A stretch of 49,074 nucleotides of DNA from Gammaproteobacteria bacterium. GTDB lineage: Bacteria; Pseudomonadota; Gammaproteobacteria; Arenicellales; Poriferihabitantaceae. The translations under genes were made by a program, and so were the position numbers. Below the pieces are notes generated by a model. It was not told where the DNA came from. It did not search any database and saw nothing but the letters and a program-made list of their open reading frames with translations. Below, one piece after another: positions 8,319 to 16,926 of the stretch (position 1 is the first letter of the stretch; the number at the start of each line of letters is the position of its first letter). Location of the stretch: positions 1-49,074 of the forward strand of contig JAPPPS010000081.1 in the NCBI GenBank assembly GCA_028817405.1, in the 5' to 3' direction.

Positions 8319-10297
8319 TGACGGCCGACGCCTACCCGCTCCTGTTCAGCATCGACAGCCCGGCCGATTTGCGCCGGCTGGAGCCGCGCCGCCTGCCGGA
8401 ATTGGCTGATGAAATCCGCCGATTCCTCATCGAAGTCACCTCGCGCACCGGCGGCCACTTGGCGCCGGGCCTCGGCACCGTGGAGTTGACCATCGCGCTG
8501 CATTATGTGTTCGACACCCCGGCCGACCGCTTGGTATGGGACATCGGCCACCAGGCTTATCCGCACAAACTGCTGACCGGCCGGCGCGATGAATTCCACA
8601 CCATCCGTCAATACGGCGGCTTGTCCGGATTCTTGAAACGCGGCGAAAGCGCATACGACACTTTCGGCGCGGGCCACGCCAGCACCTCGGTCAGCGCCGC
8701 GCTCGGCATGGCGGTGGCGGCGCGGTTGGCCGGCGCGAAAAACGAAGTGGTGGCGGTCATCGGCGACGGCGCGCTCACCGGCGGCATGGCGTACGAGGCG
8801 CTGAACAACGCCGGCGATTTGGACGCCAATCTGCTGGTGGTGCTGAACGACAACGAGATGTCGATTTCCCCGAATGTCGGCGCGATTTCCAATTACTTGG
8901 CGCGGATGTTGTCGGGCCAGGCGTATAACAGCGGGCGCAGCGTGCTCGGCGCGTTGCCGGCGTCGGTGAAACGCCTGGCGCGACGGTGGGAAGAGCACAT
9001 GAAAGGCATGGTCATGCCCGGCACGCTGTTCGAGGAACTCGGCTTCAACTACATCGGCCCGGTCGACGGTCACAACTTGAACGCGGTCATCGCCACGCTC
9101 GCCAATATGAGACGCATGGACGGCCCGCGCTTCCTGCATCTCATCACGCAAAAAGGCAAAGGTTTCGAGCCGGCCGAAGGCGACCCGTGCATCTACCACG
9201 GCGTCACCCCGTTCAACCCCGACACCGGCAAAATGGAAAAGAAAAAAGGCCGCACCTACACGCATGTTTTCGGCGACTGGCTGTGCGACATGGCGGCGCG
9301 CGATGAGCGGTTGGTCGGCATCACACCGGCCATGCGCGAGGGTTCCGGCTTGGTGCGGTTCTCCGAACAATTCCCCGCGCGGTACTTCGATGTCGGCATC
9401 GCCGAGCAGCATGCGTTGACTTTCGCGGCCGGCCTGGCGGCCGAGGGTTTGAAGCCGGTGGTGGCGATTTACTCCACCTTTTTGCAGCGCGCGTACGACC
9501 AATTGATTCACGACATCGCCATCCAAAACCTCGATGTCACCTTGGCGATTGACCGCGCCGGTTTGGTCGGCGCCGACGGCGAGACGCACATGGGCGCGTA
9601 CGATTACGCGTATCTGCGATGCGTCCCCGGCATTGTCATCATGGCCCCCGCCGACGAAGCCGAATGCCGCGACATGCTGTTCACCGCGTACCGTCACGCG
9701 GGCCCGGCCAGCGTAAGGTATCCGCGCGGCGGCGGGCCGGGGGTGAAGGAACGCGCCGAGATGCATGCACTGCCGATTGGCAAAGCGGAAGTGCGACGAC
9801 GGGGTGGCGACGGTGTTGTCGATGTTGCCGGCGACGCTGTTGCCGGTGACGGTGTTGTCGATGCCGGTGTTGCCGGCATCGCCGGGGGCGGAGTCGCCAT
9901 TCTCGCTTTCGGCTCGCTCGTGGCGACGGCCGAAGCGGTCGGCCGGGAACTGGATGCCACCGTGGTCAACATGCGTTTCATCAAACCGTTGGACGAAGAA
10001 TTAATCGTCGAACTCGCCGACACTTGCGCGTTGTTGGTCACCGTCGAAGAACATGTCACCGCCGCCGGCGCCGGCTCGGCCGTAAGCGAAACCTTACGCC
10101 GCCGCGCCCGCCCGGTCGAACTCCTAACCCTCGGCCTGCCCGACAAACACTTAAGCCACGGCTCACAAACCGAACAACTCGCCGCCTGCAACCTCGACAC
10201 CCCGGGCATCAAACGCAGCATTCAAAAAAAACTCGAAAGCATGTCCGGTCGCGATTCGCCGCACAACCAAAACCTAAGCGAAAACCTAAGCGCCTGA
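8318..10297 (+). CDS. dxs: 1-deoxy-D-xylulose-5-phosphate synthase
   Basis: A thiamine-diphosphate enzyme that condenses pyruvate and glyceraldehyde 3-phosphate in the first step of the MEP isoprenoid pathway. It shows the [10 protein letters not shown] segment, the ThDP/Mg site [18 protein letters not shown] with downstream [12 protein letters not shown], the transketolase pyrimidine domain with DVGIAEQHA (catalytic Glu) and [13 protein letters not shown], and the C-terminal transketolase domain. Of 659 residues, about 35 (residues roughly 496-528, rich in Gly, Asp, Val, Ala) form a low-complexity insert in the linker to the C-terminal domain, made by GACGGTGTT-type repeats. Dxs is normally about 620 residues. 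Dxs supplies the substrate pathway of the adjacent ispA, and the order xseB-ispA-dxs is classical in gammaproteobacteria. Confidence 0.95.
   Translation: MTADAYPLLFSIDSPADLRRLEPRRLPELADEIRRFLIEVTSRTGGHLAPGLGTVELTIALHYVFDTPADRLVWDIGHQAYPHKLLTGRRDEFHTIRQYGGLSGFLKRGESAYDTFGAGHASTSVSAALGMAVAARLAGAKNEVVAVIGDGALTGGMAYEALNNAGDLDANLLVVLNDNEMSISPNVGAISNYLARMLSGQAYNSGRSVLGALPASVKRLARRWEEHMKGMVMPGTLFEELGFNYIGPVDGHNLNAVIATLANMRRMDGPRFLHLITQKGKGFEPAEGDPCIYHGVTPFNPDTGKMEKKKGRTYTHVFGDWLCDMAARDERLVGITPAMREGSGLVRFSEQFPARYFDVGIAEQHALTFAAGLAAEGLKPVVAIYSTFLQRAYDQLIHDIAIQNLDVTLAIDRAGLVGADGETHMGAYDYAYLRCVPGIVIMAPADEAECRDMLFTAYRHAGPASVRYPRGGGPGVKERAEMHALPIGKAEVRRRGGDGVVDVAGDAVAGDGVVDAGVAGIAGGGVAILAFGSLVATAEAVGRELDATVVNMRFIKPLDEELIVELADTCALLVTVEEHVTAAGAGSAVSETLRRRARPVELLTLGLPDKHLSHGSQTEQLAACNLDTPGIKRSIQKKLESMSGRDSPHNQNLSENLSA
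9800..9890 (+). repeat. GACGGTGTT-type repeat inside dxs
   Basis: Degenerate repeats of GACGGTGTTGTCGATGTTGCC-like words within dxs, read in the Asp-Gly-Val-Val and Ala-Gly-Asp frames. They interrupt the linker between the pyrimidine-binding and C-terminal domains. Confidence 0.7.
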
Positions 10298-10350
10298 CCC
10301 CGACCACTTCATGCCGTGGTTTGGATGGGTTGATGAAAAAGTCGTTGGCA

Positions 10351-11211
10351 TCATGTTTTCTCCGCATCCTTGGCGATGTCGCGCAGGATGTTGAGGGCTA
10401 ATTTTAGGGCCGCGGGGTCTTTGGGGTTGTCGGTGTAGACCACGTACGCCGGGCGGCGGGCGGTGGGGGCGCCGCGCACCAGGTGCAGGTCGCCGGCCGC
10501 GACCAACGGGTCGACCATGCGGCGCGGGAAGTAGCCGGCGCCGCCGTTTTGCAGGATGTATTGCAAGCCGAGCGCGCCCAAGCCGACCGACACCGCCGGC
10601 GTCTCCAAGTCCGGGAAGGCCGCGCCATGGTCGGCGCGGAAGGTGTCGCCCCAGTCGACGAACACATAATCCTCGACCCAGTCCGGCGACACCGCGCGCG
10701 GCGTGCGCGCGGCCATCACCAGCGTTTCTTCGAACAAGTCCTCGATGACGATGCCGGCCGCCTGGCGCGGCTGGTACATCACGCAAATGTCCAGCAAACC
10801 GTCGGTCAGTTGCCGCATGAGACTGTTGGAATAATCGGCCTGCACCTGCAGCGCGACTTCCGGCGCTTGGCGGCGCATGCGCGGCATCCAGTCGAGAATC
10901 AACCTCTCCCACAAACTCACCTGCGCGCCCAACGCCAGCACCGTGCGGTAGCCCTCCGGCAGCGTCAGTTGCTGCTGCGACTGCTGCCACAAGCGCTCGA
11001 TGCCTTCGGCGTATCGGCGAAACCGCTGCCCGGCCGAGGTCAATTCGACGCCGGTAGCCCTGCGCGCGAACAGCGGCCGGCCGAACCATTCTTCCATCGC
11101 CTTGACCCGCCCGCTGACCGTTGACTGGGTGACATTCAGGGCCTCGGCGGCGCGGCTGAAACTGCCGTCGGCGGCGATTTCGAGGAAGGTGCGGATGTGT
11201 TCGAGTTTCAT
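10351..11211 (-). CDS. LysR-type transcriptional regulator
   Basis: A 286-residue LTTR. The N-terminal helix-turn-helix (FLEIAADGSFSRAAEALNVTQSTVSGRVKAMEEWFG, abbreviated: AAEALNVTQSTVSGRVK at about 20-36) is typical and is followed by the LFARRATGVELTSAG segment, then a periplasmic-binding-protein-like effector domain ending near residue 280. Such proteins activate or repress a divergent gene in response to a small ligand. Here the divergent neighbour is a DMT-family transporter, and a T-N11-A palindrome sits between them. Start ATG 11211. The gene converges on dxs with 53 bases between. The ligand is unknown. Confidence 0.9.
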   Translation of the reverse strand: MKLEHIRTFLEIAADGSFSRAAEALNVTQSTVSGRVKAMEEWFGRPLFARRATGVELTSAGQRFRRYAEGIERLWQQSQQQLTLPEGYRTVLALGAQVSLWERLILDWMPRMRRQAPEVALQVQADYSNSLMRQLTDGLLDICVMYQPRQAAGIVIEDLFEETLVMAARTPRAVSPDWVEDYVFVDWGDTFRADHGAAFPDLETPAVSVGLGALGLQYILQNGGAGYFPRRMVDPLVAAGDLHLVRGAPTARRPAYVVYTDNPKDPAALKLALNILRDIAKDAEKT

Positions 11212-11284
11212 GGTTTCCCCCCCGTGGGCGGCGGCGATGGCCGGTTGGCGGCGGCTGGTCTCGGCGGCCGGTTGGCGGCGCGGC

Positions 11285-11301
11285 TATCGGAAAGTACGAT
11301 A
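11285..11301. promoter_or_regulatory. LysR-type box between regulator and transporter
   Basis: TATCG-GAAAGTA-CGATA is a perfect 5-base inverted repeat with 7-base spacing containing the LTTR T-N11-A pattern. It lies 73 bases before the regulator start and 56 bases before the transporter start. A second shorter palindrome GATA-AATGC-TATC follows at 11298-11310. Both sit in the only A/T-rich part of this divergent region. Confidence 0.55.
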
Positions 11302-11357
11302 AATGCTATCAAAAAAAACCGCTTTCCAAATGGCAATTTCGGTCGCAGATTCGCGCC

Positions 11358-12518
11358 ATGTCGACCGCCGCCCCCCCGCCGTTGTCATCGCCGTTGCCGC
11401 CCGCTGCGCCGGCGTCGCCATTGCCGGCCGCGCCGGGCCACCCGGCCGCCGGCATCGCGCTGTGCGTGTTCGGCTTGTTTTTGTTCAGCGTGCAAGACCT
11501 CATCATCAAGTGGTTCAGCGGCGCGTATTCCGTGCTGCAACTGGTGTTCATCCGCGGCCTGGCGGCGCTGCCGCTGATATTAATCGCGGTGCGCTTGACC
11601 GGCGGCTGGCGCGGTTTGCGCTGCGCGCGGCCGAAGTTGCTTCTCGCGCGCGGCTTGCTCGGCTTCCTCTCGTATCTCGCGTACTACATGGCGCTTGCCG
11701 CGCTGCCGTTGGTGGAGGTGGTCACCTTGGTGTTCGCGGCGCCGGTGATTCTCACGGTGCTGTCGGCGGCGGTGCTGAAAGAGCCGGTCGGGGCGCGACG
11801 GTGGAGCGCGCTGGCGGTCGGCTTCGCCGCCATCGTGCTGGTGGTGGGGCCGTCCGGCGACTTCCGGCACTTGGCGACTTTTCTGGCGTTGTTCGCGGCC
11901 TTTGCGTACGCCTGCCAGAATCTCCTCACGCGCGTCATCGGCGTTAGCGAATCACCGTGGACGGTCATACTGTACACGCTGTTCGCGTTCATCGGCGGCA
12001 GCGTGGCTGCGGCCGCGGCGGTGGCCGTGTTCGGCGGCGCGCTGCTGGATGGGGTCGGGGTCGGGGCCGGGGCCGGGGTCGGGGTCGGGGCCGGGGCCGG
12101 CGGCGCGGACAACCCGGCGCTGCAATTTCTGCTGCGGCCGTGGAAGTTGCCGCCGCTCGGCCACGGTCTACTGATGCTGTTCCTCGGCCTCAACACCGCG
12201 CTGGCGTTTTACTGCATCACCCGCGCGTACCGCGAAACCCCGGTCAGCGTGGTCGCGCCGTTTGAATACACCTACATTATTTGGGCGGTGCTGTTCGGCT
12301 ACTTGTTGTGGGGCGAGACGCCGAAAACCACCAGCATCATCGGCGTCGCGCTGCTGGTCGGCAGCGGCTTGTACATCTTCCGCCGCGAGTTGCGCTTGAG
12401 CGCGCAGGCGGCCGACGGTCAACCGCGGCCGCGACGGTGGCGGAAGTTCCGCGGCGGCGGGTTGCCGACGGTCGATTCCGGCGGGGTGCGGCCGGTGCGG
12501 CCGGCCGGCGCGACCTGA
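11358..12518 (+). CDS. DMT/EamA-family membrane transporter
   Basis: A 386-residue protein with about ten hydrophobic segments in two EamA repeats, the pattern of drug/metabolite transporters. Motifs include FIRGLAALPL in repeat one and VVAPFEYTYIIWAVLFGYLLWGE in repeat two (key Pro and Tyr-Trp). This subgroup resembles SAM or amino-acid exporters/importers, but the substrate cannot be read from sequence. Two stretches are low complexity: a Pro/Ala-rich N-terminus and a Gly-Val-Gly-Ala run at about residues 232-249, encoded by GGGGTC/GGGGCC hexamers (12051-12100) in the loop between the two repeats. The C-terminal 50 residues are Arg/Gly/Pro-rich and probably disordered. It is likely controlled by the divergent LysR regulator. 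ATG 11358 is the first ATG of the frame. Confidence 0.85.
   Translation: MSTAAPPPLSSPLPPAAPASPLPAAPGHPAAGIALCVFGLFLFSVQDLIIKWFSGAYSVLQLVFIRGLAALPLILIAVRLTGGWRGLRCARPKLLLARGLLGFLSYLAYYMALAALPLVEVVTLVFAAPVILTVLSAAVLKEPVGARRWSALAVGFAAIVLVVGPSGDFRHLATFLALFAAFAYACQNLLTRVIGVSESPWTVILYTLFAFIGGSVAAAAAVAVFGGALLDGVGVGAGAGVGVGAGAGGADNPALQFLLRPWKLPPLGHGLLMLFLGLNTALAFYCITRAYRETPVSVVAPFEYTYIIWAVLFGYLLWGETPKTTSIIGVALLVGSGLYIFRRELRLSAQAADGQPRPRRWRKFRGGGLPTVDSGGVRPVRPAGAT
12051..12100 (+). repeat. GGGGTC/GGGGCC hexamer repeat in transporter gene
   Basis: Eight hexamers of GGGGTC or GGGGCC in tandem, read as Gly-Val/Gly-Ala in an interhelical loop. A related GCCCCC repeat occurs just before mlaF (12603-12626). 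Confidence 0.85.
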
Positions 12519-12583
12519 AAACCGCGGCCACGGTGTCCGCGCCGCCGGCCCCATCATAATGGTCACCGTCGCCGCCGCGCCTT

Positions 12584-12592
12584 TGCTACAAT
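12584..12592 (+). promoter_or_regulatory. Extended -10 promoter element before mlaF
   Basis: TGC-TACAAT, an extended -10 with a five-of-six TATAAT match, 40 bases before the mlaF ATG. It is followed by a (GCCCCC)n stretch that would be in the 5' leader. It probably starts the mlaFEDCB transcript. Confidence 0.5.
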
Positions 12593-12632
12593 CCCCGCCA
12601 TCGCCCCCGCCCCCGCCCCCGCCCCGCATCCG

Positions 12633-13523
12633 ATGAACGAACCAATGACTCCCCGGCCCGGCCTTTTCGATAACCCCATGGTGGAAGCCAAGGGCGTGGA
12701 TTTTGCTTTCGGCGCCGGCGCGCGCGCGATTTACCGCGGCCTGGATTTGGTGGTGCCGCGCGGCAAGGTGACGGTGATTCTTGGGCCCAGCGGCTGCGGC
12801 AAATCCACCTTCTTGAGTTTGGTCGGCGGCCGCCTGCGGCCGGGCCGCGGCGAAGTGTTGTTCGACGGCGCGCCGATTCCGCCGCCCGGCAGCGCGCGGT
12901 TGTTCGCCATGCGCCGCAGCATGGGCATGCTGTTTCAGAGCAGCGCGCTGCTGACCGATTTGTCGGTGTTCGACAATGTCGCGTTCCCGCTGCGCGAGCA
13001 GACCAAGTTGCCGGAAGAATTGATTCGCATCGTGGTACTGCTGAAGTTGGAAATGGTCGGCTTGCGCGGCGCGCGCGGTTTGATGCCGGCCGAGTTGTCC
13101 GGCGGCATGCAGCGGCGGGTGGCGCTGGCGCGCGCCATCGCCCTCGACCCGGAGTTGGTGATGTACGACGAGCCGTTCGTCGGCCTGGACCCGATTTCCA
13201 TGGGCGTCATCGTCAAACTCATCCGCGAGTTGAACGACGCGCTCGGCTTGACCTCCATCGTGGTCACGCATGATGTCAGCGAGGGCCGCGCCATCGCCGA
13301 CTATCTGTATTTGCTCGGCGACGGCCGGGTCATCGGCCACGGCCGGCCGGCCGACATGGCCGACAGCGACTTGCCGCAGGTGAAGCAGTTCATGGGCGGC
13401 TTGCCGGACGGGCCGGTGGCGTTTCACTACCCGGCCGACGCGTTGGGCGATGACTTGGGCGCGGGCGGCCGCGGCGGCGCGGCCGCGGCGCGAGCCGCTG
13501 AGACGGTCAGATTCGCGCCATGA
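12633..13523 (+). CDS. mlaF: Mla lipid-transport ATPase
   Basis: The ABC ATPase of the MlaFEDB inner-membrane complex, which powers phospholipid transport between inner and outer membrane for outer-membrane lipid asymmetry. Walker A is GPSGCGKS (51-58), the Q-loop is near MLFQSSALL, the ABC signature is LSGGMQRR, Walker B is LVMYDEPFVGLD, and the switch is VTHD. The 296 residues slightly exceed E. coli MlaF (269) through a Gly/Ala-rich tail. The stop overlaps the mlaE start by four bases (ATGA). It is the first gene of the mla operon, behind an extended -10. Confidence 0.95.
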   Translation: MNEPMTPRPGLFDNPMVEAKGVDFAFGAGARAIYRGLDLVVPRGKVTVILGPSGCGKSTFLSLVGGRLRPGRGEVLFDGAPIPPPGSARLFAMRRSMGMLFQSSALLTDLSVFDNVAFPLREQTKLPEELIRIVVLLKLEMVGLRGARGLMPAELSGGMQRRVALARAIALDPELVMYDEPFVGLDPISMGVIVKLIRELNDALGLTSIVVTHDVSEGRAIADYLYLLGDGRVIGHGRPADMADSDLPQVKQFMGGLPDGPVAFHYPADALGDDLGAGGRGGAAAARAAETVRFAP

Positions 13524-14299
13524 AACTCATCGCCGCATTGGGCGCCTGGGCCATCGCATTCGTTGCCCGCTTGGGCGCGTCGTTTTTGTTTCTGCTGCGC
13601 GCCTTGGCCGGCGCGGGCCGGGCCTTGCCGCGGTTCTCGTTGGTGGTCGAGCAGTTGTACGCCATCGGCGTTTTGACTCTGCTGATTATCCTGGTGTCGG
13701 GCCTGTTCGTGGGCATGGTGTTGGGGTTGCAGGGCTACTATCAACTGGTCAATTTCAGCGCCGAGTCCAGCCTTGGCTTGGTGGTGGCGTTGTTTTTGGT
13801 GCGCGAGTTGGGGCCGGTGCTGTCGGCGTTGCTGTTCGCCGGGCGGGCCGGCTCGGCGTTGACCGCGGAAATCGGCCTGATGAAGGCCACGGACCAATTG
13901 GCGGCGATGGAAATGATGGCGGTCGACCCGTTCGCGCGCGTCATCGGGCCGCGGTTTGTCGCCGGTCTCATCGCCATGCCGCTGCTGGCGGCGCTACTGA
14001 GCGCGGTCGGGGTGTTGGGCGGCTATCTCATCGGCCACGGCCAGTTCGGCGTCGACCCTGGGGTATACTGGTCGTCCATGCAAAACGGCGTCGACTTGGT
14101 GGACGATGTGCTGAACGGCATCATCAAAAGCGTGGTGTTCGGCTTCGTCATCACCTGGGTGGCGTTGTTTGAGGGCTACGCCGCGCCGCCGACATCCGAA
14201 GGTGTGAGTCGCGCCACCACGCGCACCGTGGTCGCCTCGTCGCTGGCGGTGTTGGGCGGCGACTACATTCTCACCGCGTTAATGTTTGGAGGATTGTGA
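13520..14299 (+). CDS. mlaE: Mla lipid-transport permease
   Basis: A 259-residue permease of the MlaE/DUF140 family with five or six membrane segments. The conserved stretches VLGLQGYYQL, LVRELGPVLSALLFAGRAGSA and MEMMAVDP (the EQL-like loop that contacts the ATPase and MlaD) are all present. It forms the membrane core of the complex with MlaF and MlaD. It overlaps mlaF by four bases and is followed immediately by mlaD, whose Shine-Dalgarno sequence lies inside the mlaE end. Confidence 0.95.
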   Translation: MKLIAALGAWAIAFVARLGASFLFLLRALAGAGRALPRFSLVVEQLYAIGVLTLLIILVSGLFVGMVLGLQGYYQLVNFSAESSLGLVVALFLVRELGPVLSALLFAGRAGSALTAEIGLMKATDQLAAMEMMAVDPFARVIGPRFVAGLIAMPLLAALLSAVGVLGGYLIGHGQFGVDPGVYWSSMQNGVDLVDDVLNGIIKSVVFGFVITWVALFEGYAAPPTSEGVSRATTRTVVASSLAVLGGDYILTALMFGGL

Positions 14300-14300
14300 A

Positions 14301-14765
14301 GTGCGAAGCAACCGAATCGAAATCTGGGTGGGGATTTTTATCCTGCTCGGCCTGGCGGCGCTGACCATGTTGGCGGTGCAAGTGAGCAACGCCGGCGGCG
14401 CGGGCGGAGACACCTACCGCGTCAACGCGCACTTCGACAACATCGGCGGTCTGACCGAGAAAGCGCCGGTGATGATTGGCGGCGTGCGCGTCGGCCGGGT
14501 CGGCGTCATCGGCATCGACACCGACAGTTACCGCGCCGTGGTCGGCCTCGACATCGACGCGCGATACGACACCCTGCCGGCCGACACCAGCGCCTCCATC
14601 CTCACCGCCGGCCTGCTCGGCGCGCAGTTTGTCGGCTTGCAACCCGGCGCCGATGATTTTTATTTGGAGGACGGCGACCGTTTGGAAATCACCCAGTCGG
14701 CGATTCAACTGGAGTCGCTGATTAGTCAGTTTATGTTCAGCCAAGGGCGCGGCGGGGAACAGTGA
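14301..14765 (+). CDS. mlaD: Mla MCE-domain substrate-binding protein
   Basis: A 154-residue protein: one N-terminal membrane anchor (IEIWVGIFILLGLAALTML) and a single MCE domain with VNAHFDNIGGLTEKAPVMIGGVRVGRV and the pore-lining GLLGAQFVGLQPG region. MlaD forms a hexameric ring in the periplasm that passes lipids between MlaC and MlaFE. The frame is open from TTG 14286, but GTG 14301 lies seven bases after a perfect GGAGGA (14288-14293), so it is the preferred start. It overlaps mlaC by four bases. Confidence 0.93.
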   Translation: MRSNRIEIWVGIFILLGLAALTMLAVQVSNAGGAGGDTYRVNAHFDNIGGLTEKAPVMIGGVRVGRVGVIGIDTDSYRAVVGLDIDARYDTLPADTSASILTAGLLGAQFVGLQPGADDFYLEDGDRLEITQSAIQLESLISQFMFSQGRGGEQ

Positions 14766-15499
14766 ACAGCGGAATACAATTCGCGCCGGCAGCGAGGCGG
14801 CGGGCGGTTGCCGGGCGGTTGCCGCGGCGATTCGTGGGTACGCCGTGGGGGCGACGCGCGGTTGCCGGGTTGCTGAGCGCCGCGTTTATCGCCGGCGCCG
14901 GTGGACTTCTGCTCGCGCCGGCCGCGGCCGTCGCGCAAGTTGCGCCGGAAGAACCGCAAGCGCTCATCGAACGCAAGGTGCAGGAATTGCTGGACCAATT
15001 CACCGCCCGCCGCGCCGAACTGGAGGCCGACCGGCGCGCGTTGTTTGCGTTGGTGGACCAAGTGGCGTCGCCGCTGTTTGACTTCGAGCGCATCGCCAAA
15101 TTGGTACTGGCGCAGAACTGGCGGCGCGCCAGCGCCGAGCAGCGCGCCGAATTCCGCGACGCGTTTCGCCAACTCCTCATCGCCACCTACGCCACCGCGC
15201 TGCACCAGTATTCCGGCGACGAGCGCATGACTTTCACCGCCTCCAAAATCACCGAGCGCAAGGGGCGGAAGTTCGCGCAAGTGTCATCCGAAGTCACCCT
15301 CGCCGACGGCGCCGAGCCGATTGCGGTCGAATATGCGCTGCTGCTCGACAAACGCGGCGCGTGGAAAATCTACAACCTGACCGTCGGCAGCCTCAACATG
15401 ATTGTCAACTACCGCAACGCCTACGCTTCGTCGGTCGGCGAACTTGGCATCGACGGTGTCATCGCGGAAATGAAGCGCGTGAACGCCGGCAATTTCTAA
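14762..15499 (+). CDS. mlaC: Periplasmic phospholipid carrier
   Basis: A 245-residue MlaC/Ttg2D family protein. The N-terminus holds an Arg-rich stretch then a hydrophobic signal segment ending AAAVAQ (around residue 60), longer than usual, and the mature part shows FDFERIAKLVL, RAEFRDAFRQLLIATYATAL and AWKIYNLTVGSLNMIVNYR, all family hallmarks. It shuttles phospholipids across the periplasm between MlaA and MlaD. The start is GTG 14762, overlapping the mlaD stop; a later start would shorten the basic leader. No mlaA is in the window. Confidence 0.92.
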   Translation: MNSGIQFAPAARRRAVAGRLPRRFVGTPWGRRAVAGLLSAAFIAGAGGLLLAPAAAVAQVAPEEPQALIERKVQELLDQFTARRAELEADRRALFALVDQVASPLFDFERIAKLVLAQNWRRASAEQRAEFRDAFRQLLIATYATALHQYSGDERMTFTASKITERKGRKFAQVSSEVTLADGAEPIAVEYALLLDKRGAWKIYNLTVGSLNMIVNYRNAYASSVGELGIDGVIAEMKRVNAGNF

Positions 15500-15864
15500 T
15501 GCCCGCCCCCGCCACCCTCACCCGCGCGCGCGGCCGCCTCGAGTTGGCCGGCGATTTAACCGGCGGCAGCGTGCCGGGGTTGTTCGCGCAGACGCCGCGT
15601 TTCGATGCTGAGTCGATGGCGGAGTCGGCGGCGGAGGCGGATGCATCGGCGGAGCCGGCGGCGTTGCGCATCGACCTGCGCGCGGTCGGCGAGGTGGACA
15701 GCAGCGGCTTGGCGTTGCTGCTGCACTGGCGGGGGGTCGCGGCGCGCGCCAACGCCCGCCTGACTTTCACCGGCGCGCCGGCGCAGTTGCGCGAGATGGC
15801 GAAAATCACCGGCGTGGAAACATTGCTGGATTTGGCAACAAGCGGCGCGAACGCCGCGCCTTGA
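15499..15864 (+). CDS. mlaB: Mla STAS-domain subunit
   Basis: A 121-residue STAS-domain protein (IDLRAVGEVDSSGLALLLHW, with the conserved Asp-Ser-Ser) of the kind that binds and stabilises MlaF. The start ATG overlaps the mlaC stop by one base (TAATG). A weakly conserved Ala/Glu/Ser-rich stretch (about residues 37-54) sits in the early part. The stop codon lies inside the -35 of the next promoter. Confidence 0.88.
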   Translation: MPAPATLTRARGRLELAGDLTGGSVPGLFAQTPRFDAESMAESAAEADASAEPAALRIDLRAVGEVDSSGLALLLHWRGVAARANARLTFTGAPAQLREMAKITGVETLLDLATSGANAAP

Positions 15865-15888
15865 CTTCCCGCGATTCGCCGTTATACT
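15861..15888 (+). promoter_or_regulatory. Sigma70 promoter after mlaB
   Basis: TTGACT (15861-15866), 16-base spacer, TATACT (15883-15888): five of six matches in each box. It overlaps the mlaB stop and stands 35 bases before the next ATG, so the small genes downstream have their own promoter. Confidence 0.7.
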
Positions 15889-15923
15889 CGCTTTAATCCA
15901 CCGCAATCCATCAGGAGGAAACC

Positions 15924-16175
15924 ATGAAAACCCCGCAACTCGACACCGTATACAAATCGTACATCGACGCGTATCACGCGGCGTCCATCCTCAAAAAGCG
16001 GGATGCCGATGCGGACACTTTGGTGCGCATTGAAAAAGCGCCATATGGCGACGGTTATGTGGTCCGCTCCACGCCGATTTTTCTTGAAACAACTTTCCCC
16101 ATGCTCGGCGTGGGGGAGCCGCTCGCGTCTGACTGGGACACCGACTCAACGCGCGGTTACGGTGGCAAGCGGTAG
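15924..16175 (+). CDS. Small unknown soluble protein
   Basis: An 83-residue protein that I do not recognise. It begins with MKTPQLDTVYKSYIDAYHAA, has a mixed alpha/beta composition, no signal peptide or membrane segment, and no cysteine. It has a strong ribosome site (AGGAGG, 7 bases before ATG) and a good sigma70 promoter of its own, so it is very probably a real, well-expressed gene. Codon use resembles its neighbours. It is followed six bases later by a small membrane protein gene, with which it may be co-transcribed. Confidence 0.7.
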   Translation: MKTPQLDTVYKSYIDAYHAASILKKRDADADTLVRIEKAPYGDGYVVRSTPIFLETTFPMLGVGEPLASDWDTDSTRGYGGKR

Positions 16176-16181
16176 CCGCAA

Positions 16182-16604
16182 ATGAACGATTCCGAACATG
16201 ACCCGTCCGGACAAGAGTTAATGCCCCCGGTCGATGATTTAATCGACCTGGAGCGGGCGCGCATCGACAACGCCAACCGTCTGGTTGATGTGAGAAGAGA
16301 ACTCATCGCCGCCGGCGACCGCAATGACCAGCGGCATTTTGAATTCCACACCAACCGTTTGGAACGCGAAATGGCGTTTCATCACACCCGTCACAAAACT
16401 TATAAAACGGTCGTGTATGCAGTCATCATTGCATCCGTTGCAACCGTTTGCTTTTTGTTTTACAACGCCTTTTACGGCGAAGGCCGGCAACAGGAATACG
16501 CGCTGATGATTATCAAATACCTTGCCATCGGCTTGGCCGGCTACGGCGTCATCAGCGGCATCGCCGGCTTGTTCAGGCGGTTGATGAAACCTGATGCGGA
16601 ATGA
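16182..16604 (+). CDS. Small two-helix membrane protein, unknown
   Basis: A 140-residue protein I do not recognise. Residues about 18-65 are charged and heptad-like (DLERARIDNANRLVDVRREL), probably a coiled coil, followed by two membrane segments at about 72-92 and 103-127 and a basic end. This topology resembles the DUF2335 protein at 39908-40366 but without clear sequence similarity. It begins six bases after the preceding unknown gene, so the two probably share the 15861 promoter. Function cannot be inferred. Confidence 0.65.
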   Translation: MNDSEHDPSGQELMPPVDDLIDLERARIDNANRLVDVRRELIAAGDRNDQRHFEFHTNRLEREMAFHHTRHKTYKTVVYAVIIASVATVCFLFYNAFYGEGRQQEYALMIIKYLAIGLAGYGVISGIAGLFRRLMKPDAE

Positions 16605-16640
16605 CGGAATGAACGCGCGGTCTGTTTTGCGCTGAAACCG

Positions 16641-16883
16641 ATGCCGACTCCCGAAGACATCCAAGGCTGGATTCAAGCCGGCCTGCCGCGCGCCGAGGTG
16701 CGCGTGGCCGGCGATGGCCGGCATTTTGAGGCCGTCATCGTCGACGACGGTTTCGCCGGCCAGTCGCTGCTGGCGCGCCACCAGATGGTCTACGATGCGC
16801 TCGGCGCGCGCATGAAAGCGGACATCCACGCGCTTTCCATGCAAACGCTGACGCCCGACGAACACCGCGCGCGCGGCGCATGA
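16641..16883 (+). CDS. ibaG: BolA-family protein (IbaG-like)
   Basis: An 80-residue BolA-fold protein. AEVRVAGDGRHFEAVIVDDGFAG with the conserved second block LLARHQMVYDALGARM and final IHALSMQTLTP matches the IbaG/YrbA subgroup encoded beside mla operons in E. coli. BolA proteins bind monothiol glutaredoxins in [2Fe-2S] complexes; the next gene encodes such a glutaredoxin, supporting a joint role in iron-sulfur handling. The invariant His of BolA proteins is present in ARHQMVY. Confidence 0.9.
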   Translation: MPTPEDIQGWIQAGLPRAEVRVAGDGRHFEAVIVDDGFAGQSLLARHQMVYDALGARMKADIHALSMQTLTPDEHRARGA

Positions 16884-16926
16884 CGCGGCGGTTTTTTTGA
16901 TTCAAGCAAACCATGAGAGGCCACCC

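Noticed and set aside
10298-10350. Terminator hairpin ACCAC/GTGGT between dxs and lysR
   Set aside because: Only a 5-base stem with no T-run; too weak to call.
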